Source: G963663315 sp963668255 (GTDB lineage Bacteria; Pseudomonadota; Gammaproteobacteria; Arenicellales; Poriferihabitantaceae). From it: 64,000 bases of DNA. This document shows, piece after piece, positions 45,793 to 54,306 of the stretch (positions within the stretch are counted from its first letter, which is position 1; every line of letters starts with the position of its first letter). The notes beneath the pieces are model-generated. The model worked only from the letters and a program-made list of their open reading frames with translations. It had not been told where the DNA came from and ran no database searches. The DNA is taken from positions 1,860,001-1,924,000 of the forward strand of contig OZ220708.1 of NCBI GenBank assembly GCA_965116595.1. Reading direction: 5' to 3'. A program made the translations under genes and the position numbers.

Positions 45793-46707
45793 TTAATCCA
45801 GTTCTACATCCACCCTGAATCCGCCCTTGCCATTCATCGTCAAGTGTCCATCGACCACCGCATAACTCCATTTTGCGCTTTTACGTAACCCGCCAAGCGG
45901 ATAGACATGTACCCCGTTGATCCCTGTGCCGGGATCATTGGCAGAGTAATCAGCCAGATCGGCAACCAGTTTGTCGGGAGTATTGACGGTCATCAGCCGG
46001 GTCACAATTTTCGCCTGCCGGGTCAGGAATTTGATGGAATTGCCGATACCGCAGTTTTTGGCATGCATCAGCAGGGTTTTTAATGTCGCGAGTCCCGGAA
46101 TACCGATGTGAACCGGCAAGCTGTTACCATCGGCCTCAAGCATCCTGACCCAGGCAATGACCGGCTTGCTGTCGAAGGCAAACTGAGTGACCAGGTGCAT
46201 TGCGGCGTCTGTTCGCTGGCTGAAGTCATTTTTCCATTTCAAGGCCGACAGGATCGCTTCATCGGACATGTCCGGGCTGCCTTCGGGGTGGCCGGCGAGG
46301 CCAATCGTAGTGATGCCGTGCTTATCGAACAGTCCGGTGTTAAGCAGTTGCATTGAATCACGGAACTCGCCGACCGGATTATCTACCGCTCCGGCGATAC
46401 ACAACACCCGGTCAACCCCTGCCTCGCCCACAACCAGGCTGAGATACTGATCCAGTGTACTGCGGTTGGCAATACTGCGGGCAGCGAAATGCGGAACAGG
46501 GATAAAACCTTCATCACGCAGCCGTTTTGCCACGGTAACCGTGTCGTTAAAATCAGACCCTGGTAAAAATGTGATGTACACTACCGTACCGGAGCGCAGA
46601 TGTTCTCGGAAATCAGCTATTTTCGCTGCAGAGGCCGGGGTGGTTTCGGCGGTGAATCCGCTCATGAATTGCTGGATCTGCTGGACCTGTCGATCTGTGT
46701 TTGTCAT
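45793..46707 (-). CDS. methylenetetrahydrofolate reductase family protein
   Basis: A 304-residue FAD-dependent MetF-superfamily (beta/alpha)8 protein. VPHFAARSI, DRVLCIAGAVDNPVGEF and IGLAGHPEGSPD are the MetF blocks. It is diverged from biosynthetic MetF (for example SNRSTLDQYLS instead of the usual acidic stretch), resembling homologues seen beside one-carbon and osmolyte catabolism genes. It starts 39 bases from the divergent histidine kinase gene, so the two share a control region. Confidence 0.82.
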   Translation of the reverse strand: MTNTDRQVQQIQQFMSGFTAETTPASAAKIADFREHLRSGTVVYITFLPGSDFNDTVTVAKRLRDEGFIPVPHFAARSIANRSTLDQYLSLVVGEAGVDRVLCIAGAVDNPVGEFRDSMQLLNTGLFDKHGITTIGLAGHPEGSPDMSDEAILSALKWKNDFSQRTDAAMHLVTQFAFDSKPVIAWVRMLEADGNSLPVHIGIPGLATLKTLLMHAKNCGIGNSIKFLTRQAKIVTRLMTVNTPDKLVADLADYSANDPGTGINGVHVYPLGGLRKSAKWSYAVVDGHLTMNGKGGFRVDVELD

Positions 46708-46746
46708 GGGAGTGATATTTTAACGGGTTGCTTGATTCAAGGTGGT

Positions 46747-48777
46747 ATGCAGAGTCTGAATAAAATCTTCAATCAACTTTCGCTGGATCGGAAAATATTG
46801 ATCCTGATCGCGGTTGAGGTCGCCGGTTTCTGCATTGTCGGGTTTGTCGCTGTTTCGCAACTGCGGATTGTCGGTGACGAGGCTGAACGAATGGCGAAAA
46901 CAATCCTGCCATTATATATCCCGGCAGAAAATATTCGAACACAAATCTTGAGCCGGATACTGGAAACCAGAGGAATCATGATTGCTGCAAACGCAGACGG
47001 TTCCGCGATGCAATCGGGCTGGTTTTCAGGCTATTTTGAGGATGAGAAGGAAGTTCAGAAAAGCATCAAGGCTACCGAAGAGTTTATTCAAAGATCGGTA
47101 GTGCAATTGAGTGAGAATGAAAATGCGCTAACCCTGCACAGCGAAGCGTTGTTGCAAAACCTTTTAAATCTGAGATGGGCAGCGCAAACCCATTATGAGT
47201 GGACCATCAAGCTGCTTCAACAGATTGAAGACCACTCTCTTCCAGTCAATCCGGAAATCACGCAGGGCATTATCGACAGTGAAGCCGTATTGATGGATCA
47301 GCTTGAGACGCTTACCGCCAGACTTGGAACAATCAGGCAGGAATCGACCAGGCACGTGGTCTACGCTGAGCGCATTGCGATCGGTTTCGTCATTTTGACC
47401 TTGCTTATGGTGGTGATTTTCTTTATTGCGATGCTGTTGTTGATAGTCAGGCGGAACATTTCCAAACCCCTGCAACTGTTGACCGACACGATCAACGCGT
47501 TCACCGCAATGCAGGAGGTGGAAGAATCCGAGTTTGAAAAAGTGATCATGGCAAGACGTGACGAGCTCGGTCGGATGAGCCGCAGCTTCAACCGCTTGAA
47601 GCACGACTTGTGGAGTCAGGGTCAGGACTTGCAGGATGCGAAAGAGGAAGCGGAAAGGGCAAACCGGGCCAAATCGATGTTTCTGGCCGCCGCAAGTCAC
47701 GATTTACGCCAGCCACTGCAGGCAATGCAAATGTATATTGCCGCATTGCGCCAGAAAATAGACAGCTCTGACGCACTCGCGGTGGTTGAAGACATTGATG
47801 CCGTATCACTTTCTACGGCGCGGCAACTGAGTGCGCTGCTGGATGTGTCACAGCTTGAGGCCGGGGCGATACAGCCCAGTTTTGAGGATTTTCCGATCCA
47901 GGAGGTATTGAACCGGGTGTTCCGGGAGTTTGCACCAGTTGCCCAACAGAAGAATCTGGATTTTCAACTGGTGCCTTCAATCGTATATGTACGCAGTGAT
48001 CCTATTTTACTGGAGCGGATACTCGGTAATTTCATGTCCAACGCGATTCGTTATACCCACCAGGGGCGGATCCTGCTGGGGGTGCGCAGGAAAGACAGTG
48101 CGATCGCAGTTGAAGTGTGGGATACCGGGCGTGGATTCCCGAATGATCAGGCGCTGAAAATTTTTGAAGATTTTCATCAGATCGATAACGAGGAGAGAGA
48201 CAGGAGCAAGGGGCTCGGACTCGGACTGGCGATTGCCAAACGTCTGGCGGCCTGTTTGTCCCACCGGATCGAATGTGATTCTGTGGTTGGCAAAGGGTCG
48301 CGGTTTGCAATCCTGGTTGCGCTCAGCAAAAAAAGGCTTGCTGAAAATTTGCCAAAAGCCGGGTTGCTTGAGAATCTGACGCATGGTTTGCAAGGGATTC
48401 GCGTGTTACTGGTCGAAGACGATGTCGAGGTTTTGAAAGCGACCCGGCAGCTTCTGAAATCCTGGGGCTGCGAAGTGGTTACAGGTCGAAACATAGATGA
48501 AGTCATAGCGATGGTCGAACGGCGCGCTGCGGCGCCGCCTGACGTCATTATCGCCGATAACCGGTTACCGGGTGGGGCGGAAGGTGTCGAGATTGCCAGC
48601 CGTGTCCAGAAAATCATCGGCCATACGATTCCAACCGTGATTGTGACCGGAGACGTACAGGAAGACCATTTACGGGATATTTCCGGGTACGGCTATCAGG
48701 TCATGTTCAAACCCGTACAGCCTGCCAGACTACGGTCATTGATCTCGAACATGATTAACGCGCAAGCTTGCGCCTGA
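46747..48777 (+). CDS. hybrid sensor histidine kinase/response regulator
   Basis: A 676-residue inner-membrane kinase (start ATG 46747 after AAGG; earlier in-frame codons are antisense to metF). Order: TM1 about 17-37, a helical periplasmic sensor about 40-208, TM2 about 210-234, HAMP about 235-290, HisKA with phospho-His318 in AASHDLRQPL, an HATPase domain (SNAIRYTHQG; DTGRGFP; GLGLGLAIAKRLA), and a C-terminal receiver with Asp604 in VIIADNRLPGG. No Hpt domain. It is convergent with a LuxR-type regulator, and a TorT-like periplasmic protein is encoded just beyond, suggesting that it senses the TorT-like protein's ligand. Confidence 0.9.
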   Translation: MQSLNKIFNQLSLDRKILILIAVEVAGFCIVGFVAVSQLRIVGDEAERMAKTILPLYIPAENIRTQILSRILETRGIMIAANADGSAMQSGWFSGYFEDEKEVQKSIKATEEFIQRSVVQLSENENALTLHSEALLQNLLNLRWAAQTHYEWTIKLLQQIEDHSLPVNPEITQGIIDSEAVLMDQLETLTARLGTIRQESTRHVVYAERIAIGFVILTLLMVVIFFIAMLLLIVRRNISKPLQLLTDTINAFTAMQEVEESEFEKVIMARRDELGRMSRSFNRLKHDLWSQGQDLQDAKEEAERANRAKSMFLAAASHDLRQPLQAMQMYIAALRQKIDSSDALAVVEDIDAVSLSTARQLSALLDVSQLEAGAIQPSFEDFPIQEVLNRVFREFAPVAQQKNLDFQLVPSIVYVRSDPILLERILGNFMSNAIRYTHQGRILLGVRRKDSAIAVEVWDTGRGFPNDQALKIFEDFHQIDNEERDRSKGLGLGLAIAKRLAACLSHRIECDSVVGKGSRFAILVALSKKRLAENLPKAGLLENLTHGLQGIRVLLVEDDVEVLKATRQLLKSWGCEVVTGRNIDEVIAMVERRAAAPPDVIIADNRLPGGAEGVEIASRVQKIIGHTIPTVIVTGDVQEDHLRDISGYGYQVMFKPVQPARLRSLISNMINAQACA

Positions 48778-48806
48778 AGCTGTGGGGCTGATCCTGAAAA
48801 TCAGCC
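48760..48806. terminator. inverted repeats between convergent kinase and regulator genes
   Basis: A 14-base perfect palindrome (GCGCAAGCTTGCGC, 48760-48773) is followed by GGCTGAT (48786-48792) pairing with ATCAGCC (48800-48806) around an A-rich loop. The second hairpin overlaps the regulator stop codon. Likely bidirectional stop; no long T run. Confidence 0.4.
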
Positions 48807-49484
48807 GTTGATCCTGGACCAGGTTGCCACCGCTTCGGTGCGGTTGGTCACATTCAGTTTCCTGAAGATTCCGGAAACGTGCATTTTTACGGTACCGGTC
48901 GTCAATCCCAATTCACTGGCAATTGCCTTATTGGATTTGCCGGATTTAATCAGTTCCAGAACCTGTAGTTGCCGGCGTGTCAGATTACCCTGGTCCGACA
49001 GCCGGTAGTCGTCGGTATCCGGTGAAGGCATTGACGGATTTTCATTCAGATGCAGGACATGAGGGGGGATATAGATACCCCCATCAAGCACCAGGCGTAT
49101 GGCGCTGACCATAACGTCGGGGGAGGAGGTTTTCGGGATATAACCCATCGCCCCGGCCGACAACAGCCGTCGAATAGTGTCGGTATCCTCTTTCATCGAA
49201 ACAATCACGACCGGAATATCAGGCCACGAATCAGTAATGATCCTGATACCGGCTTCTCCCTTCATTCCCGGCATCAACAGGTCCAGCAGCAGCAGGCTGA
49301 CCGGGGTCTTTTGCTTGAGAATCCCGGTGACCTGTTCCAGACTGCTGGCCTGCAAAACTTCCGCTTCAGGTGCAGCCATGTCGATCAACAGGGCCAATCC
49401 GCCGCGCACCAGTGCATGATCATCGGCGATCACAATCCGAAGACCGGGTTGCGATTCCTTGTTTGTGGCAATTGTGTTGATCAT
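48801..49484 (-). CDS. LuxR/NarL-family response regulator
   Basis: A 227-residue regulator from ATG 49484. The N-terminal receiver has acidic pair Asp21-Asp22 and phospho-Asp68 in LLLLDLLMPG. The C-terminal LuxR-type HTH includes LTRRQLQVLELIKSGKSNKA and ELGLTTGTVKMHVSGIFRK. Phosphorylation by the neighbouring hybrid kinase is likely. Targets may include the transporter genes that start about 120 bases upstream on the other strand. Confidence 0.9.
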   Translation of the reverse strand: MINTIATNKESQPGLRIVIADDHALVRGGLALLIDMAAPEAEVLQASSLEQVTGILKQKTPVSLLLLDLLMPGMKGEAGIRIITDSWPDIPVVIVSMKEDTDTIRRLLSAGAMGYIPKTSSPDVMVSAIRLVLDGGIYIPPHVLHLNENPSMPSPDTDDYRLSDQGNLTRRQLQVLELIKSGKSNKAIASELGLTTGTVKMHVSGIFRKLNVTNRTEAVATWSRING

Positions 49485-49602
49485 GTCGTTTAATCCGGGT
49501 ACCACCATATAGTTTACAGACTCTTTGCGCCGATTCGCAAATCCGGCAGATTGATTTCAGTATTGGTTGCGTGCATTATTACATACAGATGGTAATCATG
49601 AC

Positions 49603-50793
49603 GTGAACAGACTACCCCACAATCCGGCCTTTAATTTGTTGATGGTCGTGATGGCAGCCATAATACTGTCGGCGTTACCGGCGCTTGCCGAAGACAGGCC
49701 ATGGTGGCCAACCGGGGTCCAGGTTTACAATCCCGCATGCACAGACGGAGACATGGCTTGCTGGACCGACTCGGGAAACCGGGTCGAGAAACTGGAATGG
49801 GTTGATTATGTGCCGTTGTCGCCCGGGCAGGTGATCCGCCAGCATCATATATGTGTGTCTTTCCCGCACATGAAGGATTCCTATTTCGCGGGTGTCGCCT
49901 ATGGCATTATTTCTGAAGGAAAACGCCTCGGACAAAAAATAACACTGGTCGAGGCGGGCGGTTATACCAACCTCGAGAGGCAATTGAATCAGGTCGAAGA
50001 TTGCATTTCCAACGGCGCCGAAGCACTGGTGATTGCCCCTATTTCCAGGGACGGCAATGCCAAGCAGATTGATGTGATCAGAGCGAAGGGAATTCCGGTC
50101 GTGGTTATTATCACCGGTTTGAATACGGCGGTCGATGCCAATTCACTGCAAAGTTTCTACAACATGGGTTTCGTCTCATGCAAGTGGATTGCCAATCAGC
50201 CCCACAACGGTGATAACAAGGTCAAGGTGGTATGGTTCCCCGGCCCGCCGGGGGCCGGCTGGTCGGTTGATGGTGACCGGGGGTGCCGCGCCGCGCTCAA
50301 GGATACGCATGTGCAGATATTGGCGACACGGTGGGGTGATACCGGCAAGGCAGTGCAACTGGAACTGGTCGAAAACATTTTGCAAACGCTGACTTCGGGG
50401 GAAAATGTGGAACTCGACTATATCGTTGGCACCGCAACCACCATCGAAGGTGCGGTTGGCGCAATCCGGGAACGGAATCTGGAAAAACAGATCAAGCTGG
50501 TAGCTTATTACTACACTCCGGGGATGAATATTTTTCTCAAGCGGGGCGCTGTTGCCATGGCGCCATCGGACCAGATGATTACCCAGGCCCGAATCTCGGT
50601 TGACCAGGCGGTCCGGTTACTGGAAGGCAAGGACATGGCAACCGGGGGCCGCCCCGAATACAATAATACCGATCGAGTGATCGAGCATGTCCAACCGCCG
50701 TTTATTATCGTCACCCCGGACACGGTTGCCAGGTTTGACACTTCTGCGACCCTGGCCCCGAGCGGATGGATTCCGCAGTTTTCCGTAGACTGA
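49603..50793 (+). CDS. TorT-like periplasmic binding protein
   Basis: A roughly 396-residue periplasmic binding protein (Peripla_BP_4 fold). The GTG at 49603 gives a clean signal peptide ending at LPALA; the annotated alternative TTG at 49567 adds 12 hydrophilic residues. RPWWPTGVQVYNP at the mature N-terminus and FPHMKDSYFAGVAYGIISEG match TorT, the partner of the TorS kinase for TMAO sensing. Here it precedes an RbsA/RbsC-type importer, so it may double as that transporter's binding protein. Confidence 0.8.
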   Translation: MNRLPHNPAFNLLMVVMAAIILSALPALAEDRPWWPTGVQVYNPACTDGDMACWTDSGNRVEKLEWVDYVPLSPGQVIRQHHICVSFPHMKDSYFAGVAYGIISEGKRLGQKITLVEAGGYTNLERQLNQVEDCISNGAEALVIAPISRDGNAKQIDVIRAKGIPVVVIITGLNTAVDANSLQSFYNMGFVSCKWIANQPHNGDNKVKVVWFPGPPGAGWSVDGDRGCRAALKDTHVQILATRWGDTGKAVQLELVENILQTLTSGENVELDYIVGTATTIEGAVGAIRERNLEKQIKLVAYYYTPGMNIFLKRGAVAMAPSDQMITQARISVDQAVRLLEGKDMATGGRPEYNNTDRVIEHVQPPFIIVTPDTVARFDTSATLAPSGWIPQFSVD

Positions 50794-50800
50794 CGGTAAC

Positions 50801-52353
50801 ATGGACAGGCGGTCTTCCAGCGTACCCCCGGTTTACAGCCAGACCGGGCCATTGTTGCGACTGGAAAACATTTCCAGGCAATTTCCCGGCACACTGGCTC
50901 TCGACAAGATCAATCTTGACGTTCGTTCTGGCGAAGTTCATGCCCTGTTTGGTAAGAACGGCGCTGGCAAATCCACCATAATCCAGATTATCGCCGGAGT
51001 GATCCGGCCGACTTCGGGAAAGATATTCCTGAATGATGAAGAAGTCGAGATCGGCTCAGTCAAGCACGCTCGCGAACTTGGTATCAGTGCGGTGTTCCAG
51101 GAGTTTTCGCTGATTCCCCAACTCACAGTCGAAGAGAACCTGTTTTGGGCTCCGAATCACTGAAAGGACCTTTCCTTGAGAAATCAAGCCTTCGGCATCA
51201 GGCTTGCCGGGTTCTGGACAGTCTGGGATTCGCGCTTGAACCGGATAAGCAGGTGATGCACCTTTCACGCGCTGAACAGCAAATGGTCGAGATTGCCAAG
51301 GCTTTCCGCACCAAACCTTCCATCATGATTCTGGACGAACCGACTGCCTCGCTGACTGAGCATGAAGCCAATCGACTCTATTCGATGATCGAAGTCCTGA
51401 ATCGCGAAGGGGTAGGGGTGATTTATATAACCCACCGCACCAAGGAGATTTACCGGATCAGTGATCGAATCACGATTTTACGCGATGGCAAACAGGTCCT
51501 GACCGTCCTGGCGGCTGATACCAGCGAAGACAGATTGGTGGAACTGACCATCGGAATGCGTTTGCAAAAAGTATTCCCTGAAATCAATACCCGTTCCGGC
51601 AGACTGCTTCTTGATGTGAAGGATCTGAACCTCATTAATACGGTGACCAGTGATGTGTCGATCCGGGTCCATGCGGGGGAGGTTGTTGGCATAGCGGGAT
51701 TGGTTGGCTCAGGAAAGGCGAAAATCGGTCGTGCATGTTTCGGACTGGAAAAGATCATGTCCGGTCAAATTTCGTATCTGGATGATCGGGTTTATGACAG
51801 TACTAAACGGATCAACGACCTGAGCCCGCGCGCCATGCTTGACCGCGGAATGCTGTATCTGCCTTCAGACCGGCGTGCGGAAGGTCTGGTTATGATGCAG
51901 AACGTCCGGGAAAATGTCTCGCTGCCTTCGCTGGGATTGCCGAAGTTCACAAGCGGCTTTTTTCTGAATCGGCAAAGCGAGAAAAATATTGTTGGAGAGG
52001 TCGCCCGGCGATTGAGCCTGAATCCGCTCAGCATCGAAAAATCACTTGAACACCTTTCCGGTGGAAACCAGCAAAAGGTGCTGGTCGCAAAAAGCCTGGT
52101 GCGGGATGTCAAACTGTTTATTCTTGATGAACCCACGGTTGGAGTCGATATCGGGGCCCGCGCATCCATATACCGTCTGATTCGGGATGTATGTGAAGCC
52201 GGCGCCGGTGTCCTGCTGATTTCTTCGGATCTGTCGGAGATTGTCAACCTGACCCACCGCAGTTATGTGATGCATCGGGGGCGGGTGTGTAACGAGTTGG
52301 GCTGCGATGAGCTTGCAGAGCAGACGTTGTTGAATTATTTTTTTGAACAGTAG
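50801..52353 (+). pseudogene. RbsA/MglA-type ABC ATPase, split by a frameshift near 51,142
   Basis: Two abutting frames together make a normal double ATPase of about 515 residues. The first (50801-51163) has Walker A GKNGAGKST and ends abnormally at ENLFWAPNH. The second frame carries GSESLKGPFLEK, signature LSRAEQQMVEIAKA, Walker B IMILDEPTASL, then the second cassette with LSGGNQQKVLVAKSL and LFILDEPTVGVD. One extra T in the run at 51,141-51,145 would restore ENLFLGSES, the family reading. So a single base has been lost here in the genome or in the assembly. Everything else looks intact. Confidence 0.85.
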
Positions 52354-52363
52354 GTGACCATCA

Positions 52364-53401
52364 ATGATACCGGAATCATCAAATGCAGTATTCAAAATCA
52401 GACGAACGGCATCAATCCTGTTCATAAAAGGTGGGGTCCTGCCCTGGTTTCTGGGGGTTGCTATCATCGGATTCAGCCTCTTTAACGAGAATTTCCTGAC
52501 TGAAAGAAATTTGTTCGGTATCTCCCGTCAGTCAACCTATCTGGTTCTGGTGGCAATGGCGCAGATGGTCGTGATGCTGACCGCAGGTTTGGATCTTTCG
52601 GTCGGTGTGATGCTGGCGATGACTTCGGTGGTCTCGTCCATGACCATGGTTTCATTATGGTCCGGTTATGGCAGCGGCTGGGAGTCGGTGTTTATCGGCT
52701 GTCTGGCGGGCCTTGGCGCAAGTGTCATGATTGGCGCGATCAATGGTATCGGCGTCGCATTTTTCAGGGTTTCACCATTTGTAATGACATTGGCGATGTC
52801 GTCCATCGTATTTGGATTGGCGCTTACCATCACCGGCGGCACTCCGATTTATGGCGCTCCGGAATCCTTTGCCAACGTATTCGGTTACGGTGAGGTGGCC
52901 GGTATCTCGGTGCCGGTCTGGATCACCGCCTTGTGTGTCGCTGTGATGTATGTGTTCATCAACTGGACGCCAATGGGACGATATCTGTACGCGATCGGAG
53001 GAAACATAAGGGCGGCCAGCCTTTCCGGCATCAATACGCGATTCTACCTGCTGGGCGCATACGTCATTTCATCGTTCATTACCGGGATTGCCGCCTTGCT
53101 GCTGACTGCACGGCTTGAAAGCGGCGAGTCCAATATTGGTTCGAATTACCCGCTGCTTTCGATTGCGGCGTGCGCGATCGGCGGCGTCAGTCTGTTTGGC
53201 GGTGTCGGACGTCTGTCGAATGTGGTGCTGGGAGCGATTTTCATCATCCTGATTCAAAATGGGATGAACCTGTTGCGCATCAATTCTTATCTGCAAATGG
53301 TAGTGATCGGCGTTCTCCTGATTATCGCGGTCATTGCCGACAATTTCCGCCAGCGGCTGGTACTGACCATGGCGAGCACTGATCATGTAGGAAAATCCTG
53401 A
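52364..53401 (+). CDS. ABC sugar-type transporter permease (RbsC family)
   Basis: A 345-residue inner-membrane permease of the BPD_transp_2/RbsC family with 8-10 hydrophobic segments. MLTAGLDLSVGVMLAMTSVV and the ASLSGINTRFYLLGAYVISS block are family hallmarks. It starts 10 bases after the ATPase reading frame ends and completes the TorT-like/ATPase/permease unit. Family substrates include sugars, AI-2 and some nitrogen compounds. Confidence 0.9.
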   Translation: MIPESSNAVFKIRRTASILFIKGGVLPWFLGVAIIGFSLFNENFLTERNLFGISRQSTYLVLVAMAQMVVMLTAGLDLSVGVMLAMTSVVSSMTMVSLWSGYGSGWESVFIGCLAGLGASVMIGAINGIGVAFFRVSPFVMTLAMSSIVFGLALTITGGTPIYGAPESFANVFGYGEVAGISVPVWITALCVAVMYVFINWTPMGRYLYAIGGNIRAASLSGINTRFYLLGAYVISSFITGIAALLLTARLESGESNIGSNYPLLSIAACAIGGVSLFGGVGRLSNVVLGAIFIILIQNGMNLLRINSYLQMVVIGVLLIIAVIADNFRQRLVLTMASTDHVGKS

Positions 53402-53482
53402 TAATCGAGGATTATTATCCGGATCATGCCTTTCCCGGGCCGAATCCCGCAGAAAGCAAAGGGACCTTAGTAATATAGACTA

Positions 53483-53512
53483 TTGACCAGGATATATAAC
53501 GAATGGTATATA
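53483..53512 (+). promoter_or_regulatory. possible promoter of the rhodopsin gene cluster
   Basis: TTGACC at 53483-53488 and TATATA at 53507-53512 are separated by 18 bases, in an A+T-rich stretch about 40 bases ahead of the rhodopsin start. Pattern only; several overlapping TATATA registers are possible. Confidence 0.4.
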
Positions 53513-53553
53513 TATCTGACGTGTATCAATAACCACCTGATTCCACATATCTG

Positions 53554-54252
53554 ATGAACGAAACGCTGTTACCCACTGACGTTGTAGGTGGCACATTCTG
53601 GCTGATGTCGATAGCCATGATCGGTGCAACGATTTTCTTCCTGCTGGAGAGAACCCGGGTCGCAGGTCGATGGCACACTACGATGACGCTGGTGGGCGTA
53701 GTGATGCTGGTCTCCGCGATTCATTACCACTATACCCGTCAAATGTGGGTGGATACGGGTACTGCGCCGATTATATTGCGATATGTTGATTGGGCGCTGA
53801 CCCATCCGATGCAGATTGTTCTGTTTTATGTAGTACTGGTCGCGGTCACGCAGGCTTCCACTGCATTGTTCTGGCGCCTGCTGATCGGTTCCCTGGTCAT
53901 GATAATCGGGGAATTCCTGGGTGCCGCGGGCTATATGAGCGTCACCCTGGGTTTCCTGATCGGGCTGATTGGCTGGTTGTATATTCTGGGTGAACTGTAT
54001 ATGGGCGAAGCCGGTCGGGTCAATGCGAAAAGCGGCAACGATGCCACCCATCTGGCGTTTAATGGCTTGCGATTGATTGTCACGGTCGGCTGGGCTATCT
54101 ACCCGCTCGGATACTTTATCGAGCATCTGGGTGGCGGTGTCGATACCAACAGCCTGAATATCATTTACAACCTTGCCGATTTTTTGAACAAGATTATCTT
54201 TGGTTTCGTAATCTACCGGGCCGCAATGAATGATTCGAGATCGCATTCATGA
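53554..54252 (+). CDS. proteorhodopsin-family retinal protein with D-T-L motif
   Basis: A 232-residue seven-helix microbial rhodopsin. Helix G has NLADFLNK with the retinal Lys213 and Asp209. Helix C has Arg76-Tyr-Val-Asp79 (counterion), Thr83, Gln87 and Leu90, which align with Asp97, Thr101, residue 105 and Glu108 of green proteorhodopsin. His57 aligns with His75, the counterion partner. Gln at position 105 is the blue-absorbing type. Leu replaces the cytoplasmic proton donor, so pumping would be slow or absent, or use another donor. The helix F GWAIYPLGYF block is kept. No transducer, carotene oxygenase or carotenoid gene is nearby. Confidence 0.93.
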   Translation: MNETLLPTDVVGGTFWLMSIAMIGATIFFLLERTRVAGRWHTTMTLVGVVMLVSAIHYHYTRQMWVDTGTAPIILRYVDWALTHPMQIVLFYVVLVAVTQASTALFWRLLIGSLVMIIGEFLGAAGYMSVTLGFLIGLIGWLYILGELYMGEAGRVNAKSGNDATHLAFNGLRLIVTVGWAIYPLGYFIEHLGGGVDTNSLNIIYNLADFLNKIIFGFVIYRAAMNDSRSHS

Positions 54253-54306
54253 CGTTGTTTCCAGTGCACAACCACCGCAGGCACAACAAGACAGGAGCTT
54301 GAAATT

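Noticed and set aside
51130..51165. Programmed -1 ribosomal frameshift in the ABC ATPase gene
   Set aside because: The sequence G-TTT-TGG is not a favourable slippery heptamer, and no stimulatory hairpin is evident downstream.
53569..54246. 225-codon minus-strand ORF antisense to the rhodopsin
   Set aside because: Gln/His-rich shadow frame without domains; the plus strand encodes an unmistakable rhodopsin.
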